A stretch of DNA of 64,000 nucleotides, from NCBI GenBank assembly GCA_963723455.1, contig CAVRQM010000001.1, positions 1,612,001-1,676,000 of the forward strand. Direction: 5' to 3'. A program made the position numbers and the translations under genes. The notes under the pieces are model-generated. The model saw nothing but the letters and a program-made list of their open reading frames with translations. It was not told where the DNA came from and did no database searches. Shown here piece by piece: positions 10,709-19,137 of this stretch. Each line of letters starts with the position of its first letter. The first letter of the stretch is position 1. The DNA is from CAVRQM01 sp963723455. Lineage in GTDB: Bacteria > Pseudomonadota > Alphaproteobacteria > Acetobacterales > Acetobacteraceae.

Positions 10709-11710
10709 ATGAAAAGACACGTGCTCGGGATCGCGCTGCCGATCGCGCTGGCGGCGTTGCCGGCCGCGGCGCAGCAGAGCAATTTCGGCCCCGCCGACGC
10801 CAAGGAGACCTACTACTGGGTCTCGAACAAGGCCAACCTGCCGCTGTTCGTGCAGTACGACTATGTCGGCATGAAGCGCATCGCCGAGGAGCTGCATGTG
10901 CGCGTGCGGGTCGCCGGGCCGACCGATTTCGACATTCCCGGCTTCATCGCCGCCGTGGAGCAGGTCTGCGCGCAGAAGCCGGCCGGCGTGTCGGTGGTGG
11001 GCGGTTGGGATCCGTCGCTGACCGAGGCGGTCAACAAATGCGTCGAGATGGGCGTCCCCACCGTGGTCGATGACGGCGACCTGCCGGCCAGCAGGCGGCT
11101 GTCCTATATCGGCACCAACTGGACCGGCATCGGCGAGGCGCAGGCGAAGGTGATGATGGACCGGCTGCCCAAGGGCGGCAAGATTGCCATGACATCGATC
11201 ATCAATGCCGACAACATGCGCGAGGGCGTCAAGGGCTTCACCGCCTATCTCGCGGCGCATGGCGGCGGCAAGTATACCATCGTCGCCAGCGAGGACGACA
11301 ACGGCGACGCCGCCAAGGCGGCGGAAGTCACCGCCTCGCTGCTGGCCGCGCACCCGGACGTCGCCGGCATCGCCGGTTTCGATTCCGAATCCGGCGCCGG
11401 CATCGTGCGCGCGCTGCAGGAGGGCGGCAAGAAGCCGGGCGAGATCGTGGTGACCGCGATGGAGCAGACCCCGGACTTCTTCAAGACCGCGCAGCAGGGC
11501 TGGACCGACGGCATCGTGGTGCAGAACCGCGAGCTGTTCATCTACTACGCGGTGCGGATGTTGTACGACTACGCCCATAACGGACTGCACACCTCGGGCC
11601 TGAGCGGCGCGGAGGGCGGCGTGCCGATCCCGCCCACCGTCGACACCGGCGTGCTGGTGGTCAACAAGGGCAACGTGGACAAGGTTCTTGTCGCGCTGCA
11701 TGTGAAGTGA
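10709..11710 (+). CDS. Periplasmic sugar-binding protein of the CUT2 importer
   Basis: 333 residues with a signal peptide (KRHVLGIALPIALAALPAAA, cut before QQSN). It has the type-I periplasmic-binding fold of RbsB-like proteins: YVGMKRIAEELHVRV, then GFIAAVEQVCAQKPAGVSV, VPTVVDDGDLP, and the hinge and ligand segment AGFDSESGAGIVRALQEG. The ribosome-binding site lies in the gap after the permease gene (CAGGACG before the ATG). Substrate specificity cannot be read directly; the downstream lactonase, dehydrogenase and aldolase genes point to a sugar, sugar lactone or sugar acid. Confidence 0.94.
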   Translation: MKRHVLGIALPIALAALPAAAQQSNFGPADAKETYYWVSNKANLPLFVQYDYVGMKRIAEELHVRVRVAGPTDFDIPGFIAAVEQVCAQKPAGVSVVGGWDPSLTEAVNKCVEMGVPTVVDDGDLPASRRLSYIGTNWTGIGEAQAKVMMDRLPKGGKIAMTSIINADNMREGVKGFTAYLAAHGGGKYTIVASEDDNGDAAKAAEVTASLLAAHPDVAGIAGFDSESGAGIVRALQEGGKKPGEIVVTAMEQTPDFFKTAQQGWTDGIVVQNRELFIYYAVRMLYDYAHNGLHTSGLSGAEGGVPIPPTVDTGVLVVNKGNVDKVLVALHVK

Positions 11711-11729
11711 TCGACGGCGGGAGGGCGCG

Positions 11730-12509
11730 ATGCGCGACAATCCGGTAAAGCAGCGGCTGCAGGCGGGCGGCCACGCCTTCGGCGCGATGGTGTTCGAGTT
11801 CTTCTCGCCGGGCATGCCGCAGATCGCCTGCGCCGCAGGCGCCGAGTTCGTGCTGTTCGACATGGAGCACAGCGGCGCCGGCATCGAGACGATCAAGGCG
11901 CAGCTGGCCGGCTGCCGTGGCCTGCCGATCGTTGCGGGCGTGCGGGTGCCGGCGACGCACTACCACTTCATCGCCAGCAGCCTCGACGCCGGGGCGATGA
12001 GCGTGATGGTGCCGATGGTGGAGAGCGTCGAGCAGGCGCGCGAGATCGTGCGCTTCGCGCACTATCCGCCCGAGGGCGTGCGCGGCTCGGCGTTCGGGGT
12101 CGCGCATGACGACTACGCGCCGGGCGTGGTCGCCGACAAGATCGCGGCGGCGCGGCGGCGGACGCAGGTCATCGCGCAGATCGAGACGCCGCGCGGCGCC
12201 GAGGCGGCCGACGCGATCGCCGCGCTTCCCGGTATCGACGTGCTGTGGCTGGGGCATTTCGACATGACCAACTTCATGGGCATCCCCGGCCAGTTCGACC
12301 ACCCCGAGTACCGCGCCGCGCGCGCGGCGGTCGTCGCGGCCGCGCGGCGGCACGGCAAGGTCGCGGGGTTCATGGCCACCGACGAGGACTGGGCGCGCGA
12401 GTATCTCGGCTACGGGTTCCGCATGATGGCGTACGGGCTGGACAGCATGCTGTATCAGTCGGCGCTGTCGCGCGGCCTGGGCGTGATGCGCGCGGCGGCT
12501 GCGCCGTGA
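11730..12509 (+). CDS. HpcH/HpaI-family class II aldolase
   Basis: 259-residue TIM-barrel aldolase, related to 2-keto-3-deoxy-L-rhamnonate aldolase (RhmA) and HpaI, that cleaves 2-keto acids to pyruvate-like products. FDMEH (residues 43–47) supplies the active-site His. VRVP holds Arg72. QIETPRG supplies metal ligand Glu152, and HFDMTNFMG supplies Asp178. Length is normal. It sits 19 bases after the binding-protein gene with a GGGAGG site before the ATG, and its stop overlaps the dehydrogenase start. It would be the carbon–carbon cleaving step of the operon; the exact substrate is unknown. Confidence 0.92.
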   Translation: MRDNPVKQRLQAGGHAFGAMVFEFFSPGMPQIACAAGAEFVLFDMEHSGAGIETIKAQLAGCRGLPIVAGVRVPATHYHFIASSLDAGAMSVMVPMVESVEQAREIVRFAHYPPEGVRGSAFGVAHDDYAPGVVADKIAAARRRTQVIAQIETPRGAEAADAIAALPGIDVLWLGHFDMTNFMGIPGQFDHPEYRAARAAVVAAARRHGKVAGFMATDEDWAREYLGYGFRMMAYGLDSMLYQSALSRGLGVMRAAAAP

Positions 12510-13528
12510 GCGCCTTTCGCGTTGCCATCGACAGCGACTTCCGCAAGCCGGACGGAGCGCCCGCGTTTGCCGACTTCGATCTTGCCCCGCTGGCCGAAAC
12601 GCCCGGCGTGGCGCTGGAGCATGTGGATCTTGGCGACGAGACGCCGGCATCGGTGGCGGAGTCGTTCGACGCGCTGATCCTGCTGGGCCGCCGCTTCGGA
12701 CGCGGCAGCGCCGTGGACCGCCGGCTCGCTTTGGTGGCGCGGTTCGGCGTCGGCTACGACACGGTGGACGTGGACGCCTGCACCGATGCCGGCATCGCCC
12801 TGTCGATCACACCGGCCGGCGTGCGCCGGCCGGTGGCGGTGGCGATCCTGACCTTGCTGCTGGCCCTGGCCGGGCGTCTGCTGACCAAGGACCGGCTGTG
12901 CCGGCAGGGTCCGGCCGGCTACGCGCAGCGCGGCGCGCACATGGGCGTGGGCCTGGTCGGCCGCACCCTGGCGTCCATCGGGATAGGCAATATCGGCGCC
13001 GAGATGTTCCGCTTGGCGCAGCCGCTGCAGCTGCGGCATATCGCCTACGATCCGTTCGCCGATGCCGCCGTCGCGGCCGGTCTCGGCGTGACGCTGGTGG
13101 ATCTCGCGACGGTGTTCCGCGACGGCGATTTCGTCGCGGTCAACTGCCCGCTGCTGCCGCAAACCCGGCATCTGGTCGATGCCGCGCACCTGGCGCTGAT
13201 GAAACCGTCGGCGTTCCTGATCAACACCGCGCGCGGCCCGATCGTCGATCAGGCGGCGCTGGTCGAGGCGTTGCGATCCCGGCGCATCGCCGGCGCCGGG
13301 CTGGACGTGCAGGAACACGAGCCGCCCGATCCGGCCGATCCGCTGCTGGCGCTGGACAGCGTGATCCTGGCGCCGCATGCGCTGTGCTGGACCGACCAGT
13401 GTTTCGCCGGCAACGGCGCATCAGTGGTGCGCTCGGTGCTGGACGTGCTGCACGGCCGCGTGCCGGAGGGTCTGGTCAATCGCGACGTGCTGGCCCACCC
13501 GCGCTGGCGGGCGCTCGCCGGAGCCTGA
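12506..13528 (+). CDS. D-2-hydroxyacid dehydrogenase, NAD(P)-binding
   Basis: 340 residues from a GTG overlapping the aldolase stop as GTGA. It belongs to the D-isomer-specific 2-hydroxyacid dehydrogenase family (SerA, hydroxypyruvate reductase). The dinucleotide-binding glycines are GIGNIG at 159–164. The catalytic triad is present: Arg243 in NTARGPIVD, Glu272 in QEHEPPD and His291 in LAPHALCW. In this operon it would oxidise the hydroxyl next to the carboxylate of a sugar acid, or reduce a keto-acid product. Which direction applies is not visible from sequence. Confidence 0.9.
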   Translation: MSAFRVAIDSDFRKPDGAPAFADFDLAPLAETPGVALEHVDLGDETPASVAESFDALILLGRRFGRGSAVDRRLALVARFGVGYDTVDVDACTDAGIALSITPAGVRRPVAVAILTLLLALAGRLLTKDRLCRQGPAGYAQRGAHMGVGLVGRTLASIGIGNIGAEMFRLAQPLQLRHIAYDPFADAAVAAGLGVTLVDLATVFRDGDFVAVNCPLLPQTRHLVDAAHLALMKPSAFLINTARGPIVDQAALVEALRSRRIAGAGLDVQEHEPPDPADPLLALDSVILAPHALCWTDQCFAGNGASVVRSVLDVLHGRVPEGLVNRDVLAHPRWRALAGA

Positions 13529-13531
13529 GCC

Positions 13532-15391
13532 ATGCCGGATGCCGCTCGGCTGCTGGCGCTGTACGGCACGACCGAGCTGCCGTCGGAGCCGCGCCGGCTG
13601 GTCGCCGGCCGGCTGTCGGTCGAGCTGGAGGGCGGCAATCTTCGCTATCTGCGCGTCGGTGGGGTGGAGGTGCTGCGCGCGGTCTCGTTCCTGGTGCGCA
13701 GCCGGATCTGGGCGACGCTGGAGCCGGAGATCGTCGGGACGGACATCGTGGAGACCGACGGACGGTTCCGCGTGACCTACCGCGCGGTGGTGCGCGACGG
13801 CGACGCGCGGCTGGACTACGCGGCGCAGATCGAGGGCAGCGAATCGGCGCTGGCGTTTTTCTGCGTGGCGACGGCGGCGACCGACTTCCTCACCTGCCGC
13901 ACCGGGTTCGTGGTGCTGCACCCGGCCAGCGTCGCCGGGCTTCCGGTGCGTGTCGAGCATGCCGATGGCGGCATGACGGAGACTGCGTTTCCGGACCTGA
14001 TCGACCCGGCGCAGCCGTTCTCGGACGTGCGGGCGCTCAGCCACGCCGCCGCGCCCGGGCTGATGGCGACCTGCCGGATGGAGGGCGACAGTTTCGAGAC
14101 CGAGGACCAGCGCAACTGGACTGACGCCTCGTTCAAGACCTATGTCCGCCCGCTCTCGCGTCCCTGGCCGTATCATCTGCCTCGCGGCAGCGTCAGCAGG
14201 CAGAGCGTGCATGCGCGGGTGGACGGGCGCGCTGCGCCGCGCGCGGCGAAACCGGGGCCGATCCGGCTGGGTGTCGGGGAGGCGGTCGGGACCATGCCGC
14301 CGATCGGGCTGGGCTGCACGCCCGCGGAGGCGCGCGCCGCCCTGCCGTTCGCGGCACGGCTGGCCGAGGCGGGCTTCGATGCGCTGGTCGCCCGCTACGA
14401 TCGCGGCGAGGGCCATGACGCGGCGGCGCTTGCGGCGCTGCGCGACCTCGCCGCCCGCTGCGGCTGCGCGGTGGAACTGCAGGTCGTGGTCCATTCGGTC
14501 GCCGGCTATGCCGCCGAGCTGCTGGACGCCGCCGCCGCCGCGCGCGATGCCGGGCTGGCGCCGCGCGCGGTCGCGGTATCGCCGGCGGCCGACCTGAAAA
14601 GCGTGCCGCCGGGCCAGCCCTGGCCGGACTGCGCTCCGCTCGACGGGCTGTATGCGGCGGCGCGCGCCGCGTTTCCCGGCGTGGCGCTGGGCGGCGGCAC
14701 CTTCGCGCACTTCCCGGAGCTGAACCGCAAGCGGCCGCTCGCCGCGCTGCTGGATTTCGTCACCTTCGCGACCTCGCCGCTGGTCCACGCCGCGGACGAC
14801 CGGTCGGTCATGGAATCGCTGCAGTCGCTGCAAGCGGTGGCGCGGTCGGCGCGCGCGATCGCCGGCGGGCGGCCGTTCGTGGTCGGGCCGAGCGCCATCG
14901 CGTTGCGCGACAACCCGTACGGCCCGGCGCCGCTGGACAACCCCGCCGGCCTGCGTCTGGCGATGGCCGGCCAGGATCCGCGCCAGCGCGGCGCGTTCAA
15001 CGCCGCCTGGACGCTGGGCTACATCGCCGCCTTCGCAGCCGGCGGCGCGGCCCGGATCGCGGTCTCGGCCCCCGCCGGGCGGTGCGGGGTGATGGACGCG
15101 GACGGGCCGTACCCGGTGTTCCGGGTGATCCGCGCCTGCGCCGCCCTGCGCGGGGCCACGCTGCGCGCGCTACGCTGCCCGGAGCCGGCCGTCCTGGCCG
15201 GGTTCGTCGCCGACACCGCAACCGGGCGGCAGCTCTGGGTCGCCAATCTCGGCCCCGCTCCGGCTGCCGTGCTGCCGCCCGACGCCGCCCCGGTGCCGCT
15301 GGACGGCTTCGAGGTGGCGTGCGTGACTGTCGCCGCCTCGGCGGCTGCTTCCTCGGGGCCGGCCATTGCCGGCGGCACGTCGCCCGGCTAG
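13532..15391 (+). CDS. Putative D-apionate lactonase-like protein
   Basis: 619 residues, ATG three bases after the dehydrogenase stop. The N-terminal third is beta-rich (RRLVAGRLSVELEGGNLRY, VGGVEVLRAVSFLVRSR) and ends with the conserved-looking stretch RNWTDASFKTYVRPLSRPW. The middle resembles a TIM-barrel (GTMPPIGLG, then LAEAGFDALVARYD). The C-terminal part again looks beta-rich. From memory of the family, this architecture and these phrases match ApnL, the D-apionolactone hydrolase of oxidative D-apiose catabolism, usually about 600–640 residues. I could not check this by search. Its place after an importer, aldolase and dehydrogenase supports hydrolysis of a sugar lactone. Confidence 0.6.
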   Translation: MPDAARLLALYGTTELPSEPRRLVAGRLSVELEGGNLRYLRVGGVEVLRAVSFLVRSRIWATLEPEIVGTDIVETDGRFRVTYRAVVRDGDARLDYAAQIEGSESALAFFCVATAATDFLTCRTGFVVLHPASVAGLPVRVEHADGGMTETAFPDLIDPAQPFSDVRALSHAAAPGLMATCRMEGDSFETEDQRNWTDASFKTYVRPLSRPWPYHLPRGSVSRQSVHARVDGRAAPRAAKPGPIRLGVGEAVGTMPPIGLGCTPAEARAALPFAARLAEAGFDALVARYDRGEGHDAAALAALRDLAARCGCAVELQVVVHSVAGYAAELLDAAAAARDAGLAPRAVAVSPAADLKSVPPGQPWPDCAPLDGLYAAARAAFPGVALGGGTFAHFPELNRKRPLAALLDFVTFATSPLVHAADDRSVMESLQSLQAVARSARAIAGGRPFVVGPSAIALRDNPYGPAPLDNPAGLRLAMAGQDPRQRGAFNAAWTLGYIAAFAAGGAARIAVSAPAGRCGVMDADGPYPVFRVIRACAALRGATLRALRCPEPAVLAGFVADTATGRQLWVANLGPAPAAVLPPDAAPVPLDGFEVACVTVAASAAASSGPAIAGGTSPG

Positions 15392-15439
15392 GCAGCGCCG
15401 GCAGGAACGGCGGCGGCGGCACCACGTTAGGGCGCGGCG

Positions 15440-16771
15440 ATGCAACCAGGGCGGTTTTTTCGGCGCGGCGCCAGTCAGGGCGTCGGCGGCCATGTGCTGA
15501 CAGGTGCCGGGAGCGCCGCGCATGAATGTCCGGATTGCGGGCTGTTCCAGCGCGTGCCGTCGCTGCGGCCGCATGCTGTCGCCGCCTGCCCGCGCTGCGG
15601 CAAGGTGCTGCGCCGCGGCCGTGTCGATCCGCTGGTCCGCCCGCTGGCCACCGCGCTGACCGGGCTGGCGCTGATGGCGGTGGCGGCCAGGCTGCCGTTC
15701 CTCGATCTCAGCGTCTATGGCATGGGGCTGCAGACCACGCTGCTCAGCGGCCCTCTGGCGCTGGACCGCTACGGCATGGCCGAACTCGGCGTGGTGATCC
15801 TGGCTTTCACCCTGATCGCGCCGATTTTCCGGCTGCTCGCGCTGGCCTGGGTGCTGGGCGGCCTGCAGTTGCGCCGGCCGCCGCGGCACCTGGGCGCGGT
15901 GTTCCGGTGGGCGGCGTGGCTGCGGCCGTGGTCCATGGTCGAGGTGTTCCTGCTGGGCGTGTTCGTCGCCTACACCAAGCTGGTGGACATCGCGCAGGTG
16001 CATGTCGGCGTCGCCTGCTACGCGATGGGCGCGCTGATGCTGGCGTTGGCGGCGACCGACGCCACGCTGGATCCGCAGGCGGTGTGGGAAGCGTTGCCGT
16101 CGCGCGACGTGGCGGCCGACGCGCCGGCCGATCCCGCCATGCCGGCGGTGGGCTGCGAGGCGTGCGGGCTGGTCAGCCGTCCCGGCCGCCTGGAATGCGG
16201 GCGCTGCGGCGCGGCGCTGCATCGGCGCAAGCCGCACAGCCTCAGCCGCACCTGGGCGCTGCTGATCGCCGCCGCCTGCCTGTACATCCCGGCCAACATC
16301 CTGCCGGTGCTGACCCTGACCCGGCTTGGCCACGGCGAGCCGTCAACCATCCTGGGCGGCGCGCAGCAGCTGCTGCAGGCCGGCATGTGGCCGTTGGCGC
16401 TGCTGGTGTTCTTCGCCAGCATCACCGTGCCGGTGCTGAAGATCGTCAGCCTGACGGTGATGCTGGTGGCCACGCATCGCCGCAGCGCCTGGCGGCTCCG
16501 GCAGCGCGCGGCGCTGTTCCGCATCGTCGATTTCATCGGTCGCTGGTCGATGATCGACGTGTTCATGATCTCGATCCTGACCGCGCTGGTGCGCCTGGGC
16601 TTCGTCGCCACGGTCTATCCGGATCCCGGGGTGCTGGCGTTCTGCGCGGTGGTGATCCTGACCATGCTGGCCGCCGCCAGCTTCGACCCGCGGCTGATGT
16701 GGGATGCCGCCGCCGAGCGGTCACCCGAGGCGGTCCCGTTCGCGGCCGCGTGGCAGGGGCAGCCGGCTTGA
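15440..16771 (+). CDS. pqiA: Paraquat-inducible protein A, two-domain membrane protein
   Basis: 443 residues with two PqiA domains in tandem. Each begins with a zinc-ribbon-like cysteine pair set (ECPDCGLFQ with CPRCGK; later CEACGLVS with CGRCG) and is followed by about four transmembrane helices. PANILPVLTLTRLG, FFASITVPVLK and WSMIDVFMISILTALV are typical of the second domain. PqiA anchors the Pqi lipid-transport system in the inner membrane. The ATG at 15440 is used; a GTG at 15494 is an alternative close to the first cysteine pair. The stop overlaps the next start as TTGA. Confidence 0.92.
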   Translation: MQPGRFFRRGASQGVGGHVLTGAGSAAHECPDCGLFQRVPSLRPHAVAACPRCGKVLRRGRVDPLVRPLATALTGLALMAVAARLPFLDLSVYGMGLQTTLLSGPLALDRYGMAELGVVILAFTLIAPIFRLLALAWVLGGLQLRRPPRHLGAVFRWAAWLRPWSMVEVFLLGVFVAYTKLVDIAQVHVGVACYAMGALMLALAATDATLDPQAVWEALPSRDVAADAPADPAMPAVGCEACGLVSRPGRLECGRCGAALHRRKPHSLSRTWALLIAAACLYIPANILPVLTLTRLGHGEPSTILGGAQQLLQAGMWPLALLVFFASITVPVLKIVSLTVMLVATHRRSAWRLRQRAALFRIVDFIGRWSMIDVFMISILTALVRLGFVATVYPDPGVLAFCAVVILTMLAAASFDPRLMWDAAAERSPEAVPFAAAWQGQPA

Positions 16772-18465
16772 GCGACCGCCCCGCCGGCCCCGCCAATCCG
16801 GATCCCGCGCCGCAACCCGCCCCGCCCCACCCGCCCGGCCAGGACCGGCTGCCGGCGGCGCAGGTACGGCGGCGGCGGCGCGGCTCGTTTCAGGTGGTCT
16901 GGCTGCTGCCGATCGTCGCCGCGCTGATCGCCGGCTGGCTGGTGCTGCGCAACGTCTCGCGAGAAGGCCCGCACATCCTCATCACCTTCCGCAGCGGCGA
17001 CGGCGTGACCGCCGGGCAGACCAAGGTGCGCTACAAGGCGGTCGAGCTGGGCACGGTGACCAACGTGCAGCTCGACCCGGACCTGCAGCGGGTCGAGGTG
17101 CGGGTCGCCATGCTGTCCTCGGCGGAGCGGATGCTGACCGACCAGGCGCGCTTCTGGGTGGTGCGCCCGCGCCTGACCTCGGGCAACATCTCCGGCCTGG
17201 ACACCGTGCTGTCCGGTTCTTATATCGAAATGGATCCCGGGCAGCCGAAGGGCGAGCGGCAGACGCGCTACACCGGGCTTGAGGATCCGCCGGCGGTGCG
17301 CTCGGGCGAGCCGGGCACGGCGTACACTCTGAAAGCCGACCGCATCGGCTCGCTGGGCAGCGGCTCGCCGATTTTCTTCCGCGACATCATCGCCGGCGAG
17401 GTGCTGAACTACGACCTCAACCCGGGTGGCAACGGCGTCACCATCCACGCCTTCGTGCGCAAGCCGTTCGACCGTTTCGTGCGCCCGGACACGCATTTCT
17501 GGAACGCCTCGGGCATCGCGGTCGATCTCGGCGCGCAGGGCATCCAGCTGCGCGTGACCAGCCTGCAGGCGGCGCTGGCCGGCGGCGTCGCCTTCGACGA
17601 CGTGGGCCGTGCCGACCTTCCGCAAAGTCCGCCCGATACGACCTTTCCGCTATACAGCGACGAGACGACCGCGCGCGACGCGGGGTTCAGCCGGCAGGTC
17701 AAGCTGGTCACGTATTTCGACGGATCGGTGCGCGGGCTCGGCGTCGGCGCGCCGGTCGAACTCAACGGCATCCAGGTCGGCACGGTCACCGACGTCCACC
17801 TGCTGTTCAATCCGCTCGGGGCGACCTCGCGCGTCGCCGTCCACATGCAGGTGCAGCCGGAGCAATTCCTGTCACGCGACCAGATCAAGCCGGGCAATAC
17901 GCTCGCGATCGCGCAGAACCTGGTGCGGCACGGCCTGCGCGCGCAGCTGTCCACCGCGAACTTCCTGACCGGGCAGATGCTTGTCGCGTTCGAGTTCGAT
18001 CCGAACGCCGGCCCGGCGGAGGCGCGCATGGAGGGCGACGAGGTGGTGCTGCCCGGCACTACCGGCGGCCTGGACAGCATTACATCGAACCTGGCGCACA
18101 TCGCGCAGAAGCTCGACGCGCTGCCGCTGGACCAGGTGGCGCGCAACCTGTCCGACACGCTGCACGGAATCAGCGAGGTGGTGAACGGCGCGCCGCTGCG
18201 CCAGACGCTGGCCAACGTGGACGCGGCGACGCGGCAGTTGCCGGGGGTGGCCCACCAGCTCGACACGACCCTGGCCCAGGCCGGCCGGTTGGTCAGCTCG
18301 GCCAACGCGGGTTATGGCGACGGCTCGGAGTTCCGCCGCGACCTGGAGCGGCTGCTGCAGCAGGCCAGCGACACCGCCCGTTCGGTGCGCCTGCTCGCCG
18401 ACTACCTGTCGGTCCATCCCGAGGCGTTGATCCGCGGCCGCACCGGCCAGGCGACCAGCCAATGA
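16768..18465 (+). CDS. pqiB: PqiB/YebT-type MCE-domain protein
   Basis: 565 residues from a TTG that overlaps the pqiA stop; no other start keeps the whole N-terminus. A Pro-rich cytoplasmic segment precedes one transmembrane helix (VVWLLPIVAALIAGWLVL). Three MCE (MlaD) domains follow. The first begins at ILITFRSGDGVTAGQTKVRYK, the second near YTLKADRIGSLGSGSPIFFRD and the third at QVKLVTYFDGSVRGLGVGAPV. A helical C-terminus (IAQKLDALPLDQVARNL onward) completes the PqiB pattern. These proteins form a periplasm-spanning tube for lipid traffic between the two membranes. Confidence 0.93.
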   Translation: MSDRPAGPANPDPAPQPAPPHPPGQDRLPAAQVRRRRRGSFQVVWLLPIVAALIAGWLVLRNVSREGPHILITFRSGDGVTAGQTKVRYKAVELGTVTNVQLDPDLQRVEVRVAMLSSAERMLTDQARFWVVRPRLTSGNISGLDTVLSGSYIEMDPGQPKGERQTRYTGLEDPPAVRSGEPGTAYTLKADRIGSLGSGSPIFFRDIIAGEVLNYDLNPGGNGVTIHAFVRKPFDRFVRPDTHFWNASGIAVDLGAQGIQLRVTSLQAALAGGVAFDDVGRADLPQSPPDTTFPLYSDETTARDAGFSRQVKLVTYFDGSVRGLGVGAPVELNGIQVGTVTDVHLLFNPLGATSRVAVHMQVQPEQFLSRDQIKPGNTLAIAQNLVRHGLRAQLSTANFLTGQMLVAFEFDPNAGPAEARMEGDEVVLPGTTGGLDSITSNLAHIAQKLDALPLDQVARNLSDTLHGISEVVNGAPLRQTLANVDAATRQLPGVAHQLDTTLAQAGRLVSSANAGYGDGSEFRRDLERLLQQASDTARSVRLLADYLSVHPEALIRGRTGQATSQ

Positions 18466-19052
18466 GAACCCGCACGATGCCGCGCGCGCGCGTCCTTCTG
18501 CCGATACTGCTGGGTGTGCTGTCGGCGCTGGCCGGCTGCGCGTCGCCCAATCCGGTGCTGTTCACCCTGGCCGCGGCGCCCGGCGCGCCGCAGACCATCG
18601 CCGCGCGCAGCCTGGAACTGCGCCGCATCGGCATCGCGGGCTATCTCGACCGCCCCGAGATCGTGCGCGCCGAGACCGGATTCCAGCTTCAGCTGGCGCA
18701 TAACGAGCGCTGGGCCGAGCCCACCGGCAGCATGATCGAACGGGTGTTCACCGAGGATCTGGTGCAGCGCCTGCCGGGCACGTCGGTCTTCTCTGAAAGC
18801 GGCGCCATTTCGACCCAGCCGGATCTGGTGCTGGAAGTCGATATTCAGCGCATGGACGCGGATGGGTCCGGCCAGGTGGTGCTGCTGGCGCAGCTCGCGG
18901 TGCGCCACGAGACCGGCGGCCAGCCGGCGCACGCCGAGACGATCCGCCTGACCGCCGCACCCGCCGGGCCGGCGACGCAGGATTTGGTGGCCACCGAAAG
19001 CGCGCTGCTGGGACAGCTCGCCGACCGCGTCGCCGCGCGGCTGGGGGCATAG
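18462..19052 (+). CDS. pqiC: PqiC/YmbA-type outer-membrane lipoprotein
   Basis: 196 residues, ATG overlapping the pqiB stop as ATGA. A lipobox LAGC sits at the end of the signal sequence (LLPILLGVLSALAGC). The ABC-type auxiliary domain contains RIGIAGYLDRPEIVR and WAEPTGSMIERVFTEDLVQRL, the usual pattern. PqiC is an outer-membrane-anchored lipoprotein that caps the PqiB tube. Third gene of a complete pqiABC operon. Confidence 0.9.
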   Translation: MRTRTMPRARVLLPILLGVLSALAGCASPNPVLFTLAAAPGAPQTIAARSLELRRIGIAGYLDRPEIVRAETGFQLQLAHNERWAEPTGSMIERVFTEDLVQRLPGTSVFSESGAISTQPDLVLEVDIQRMDADGSGQVVLLAQLAVRHETGGQPAHAETIRLTAAPAGPATQDLVATESALLGQLADRVAARLGA

Positions 19053-19137
19053 CCCGGGTCACGGCCATGTCATTGCGGGGTCCGGCTGCGGTCCGTGCGC
19101 CCCCGCGTTGAGCGCGTGCGCAGCAGCGAGGTCGCCC

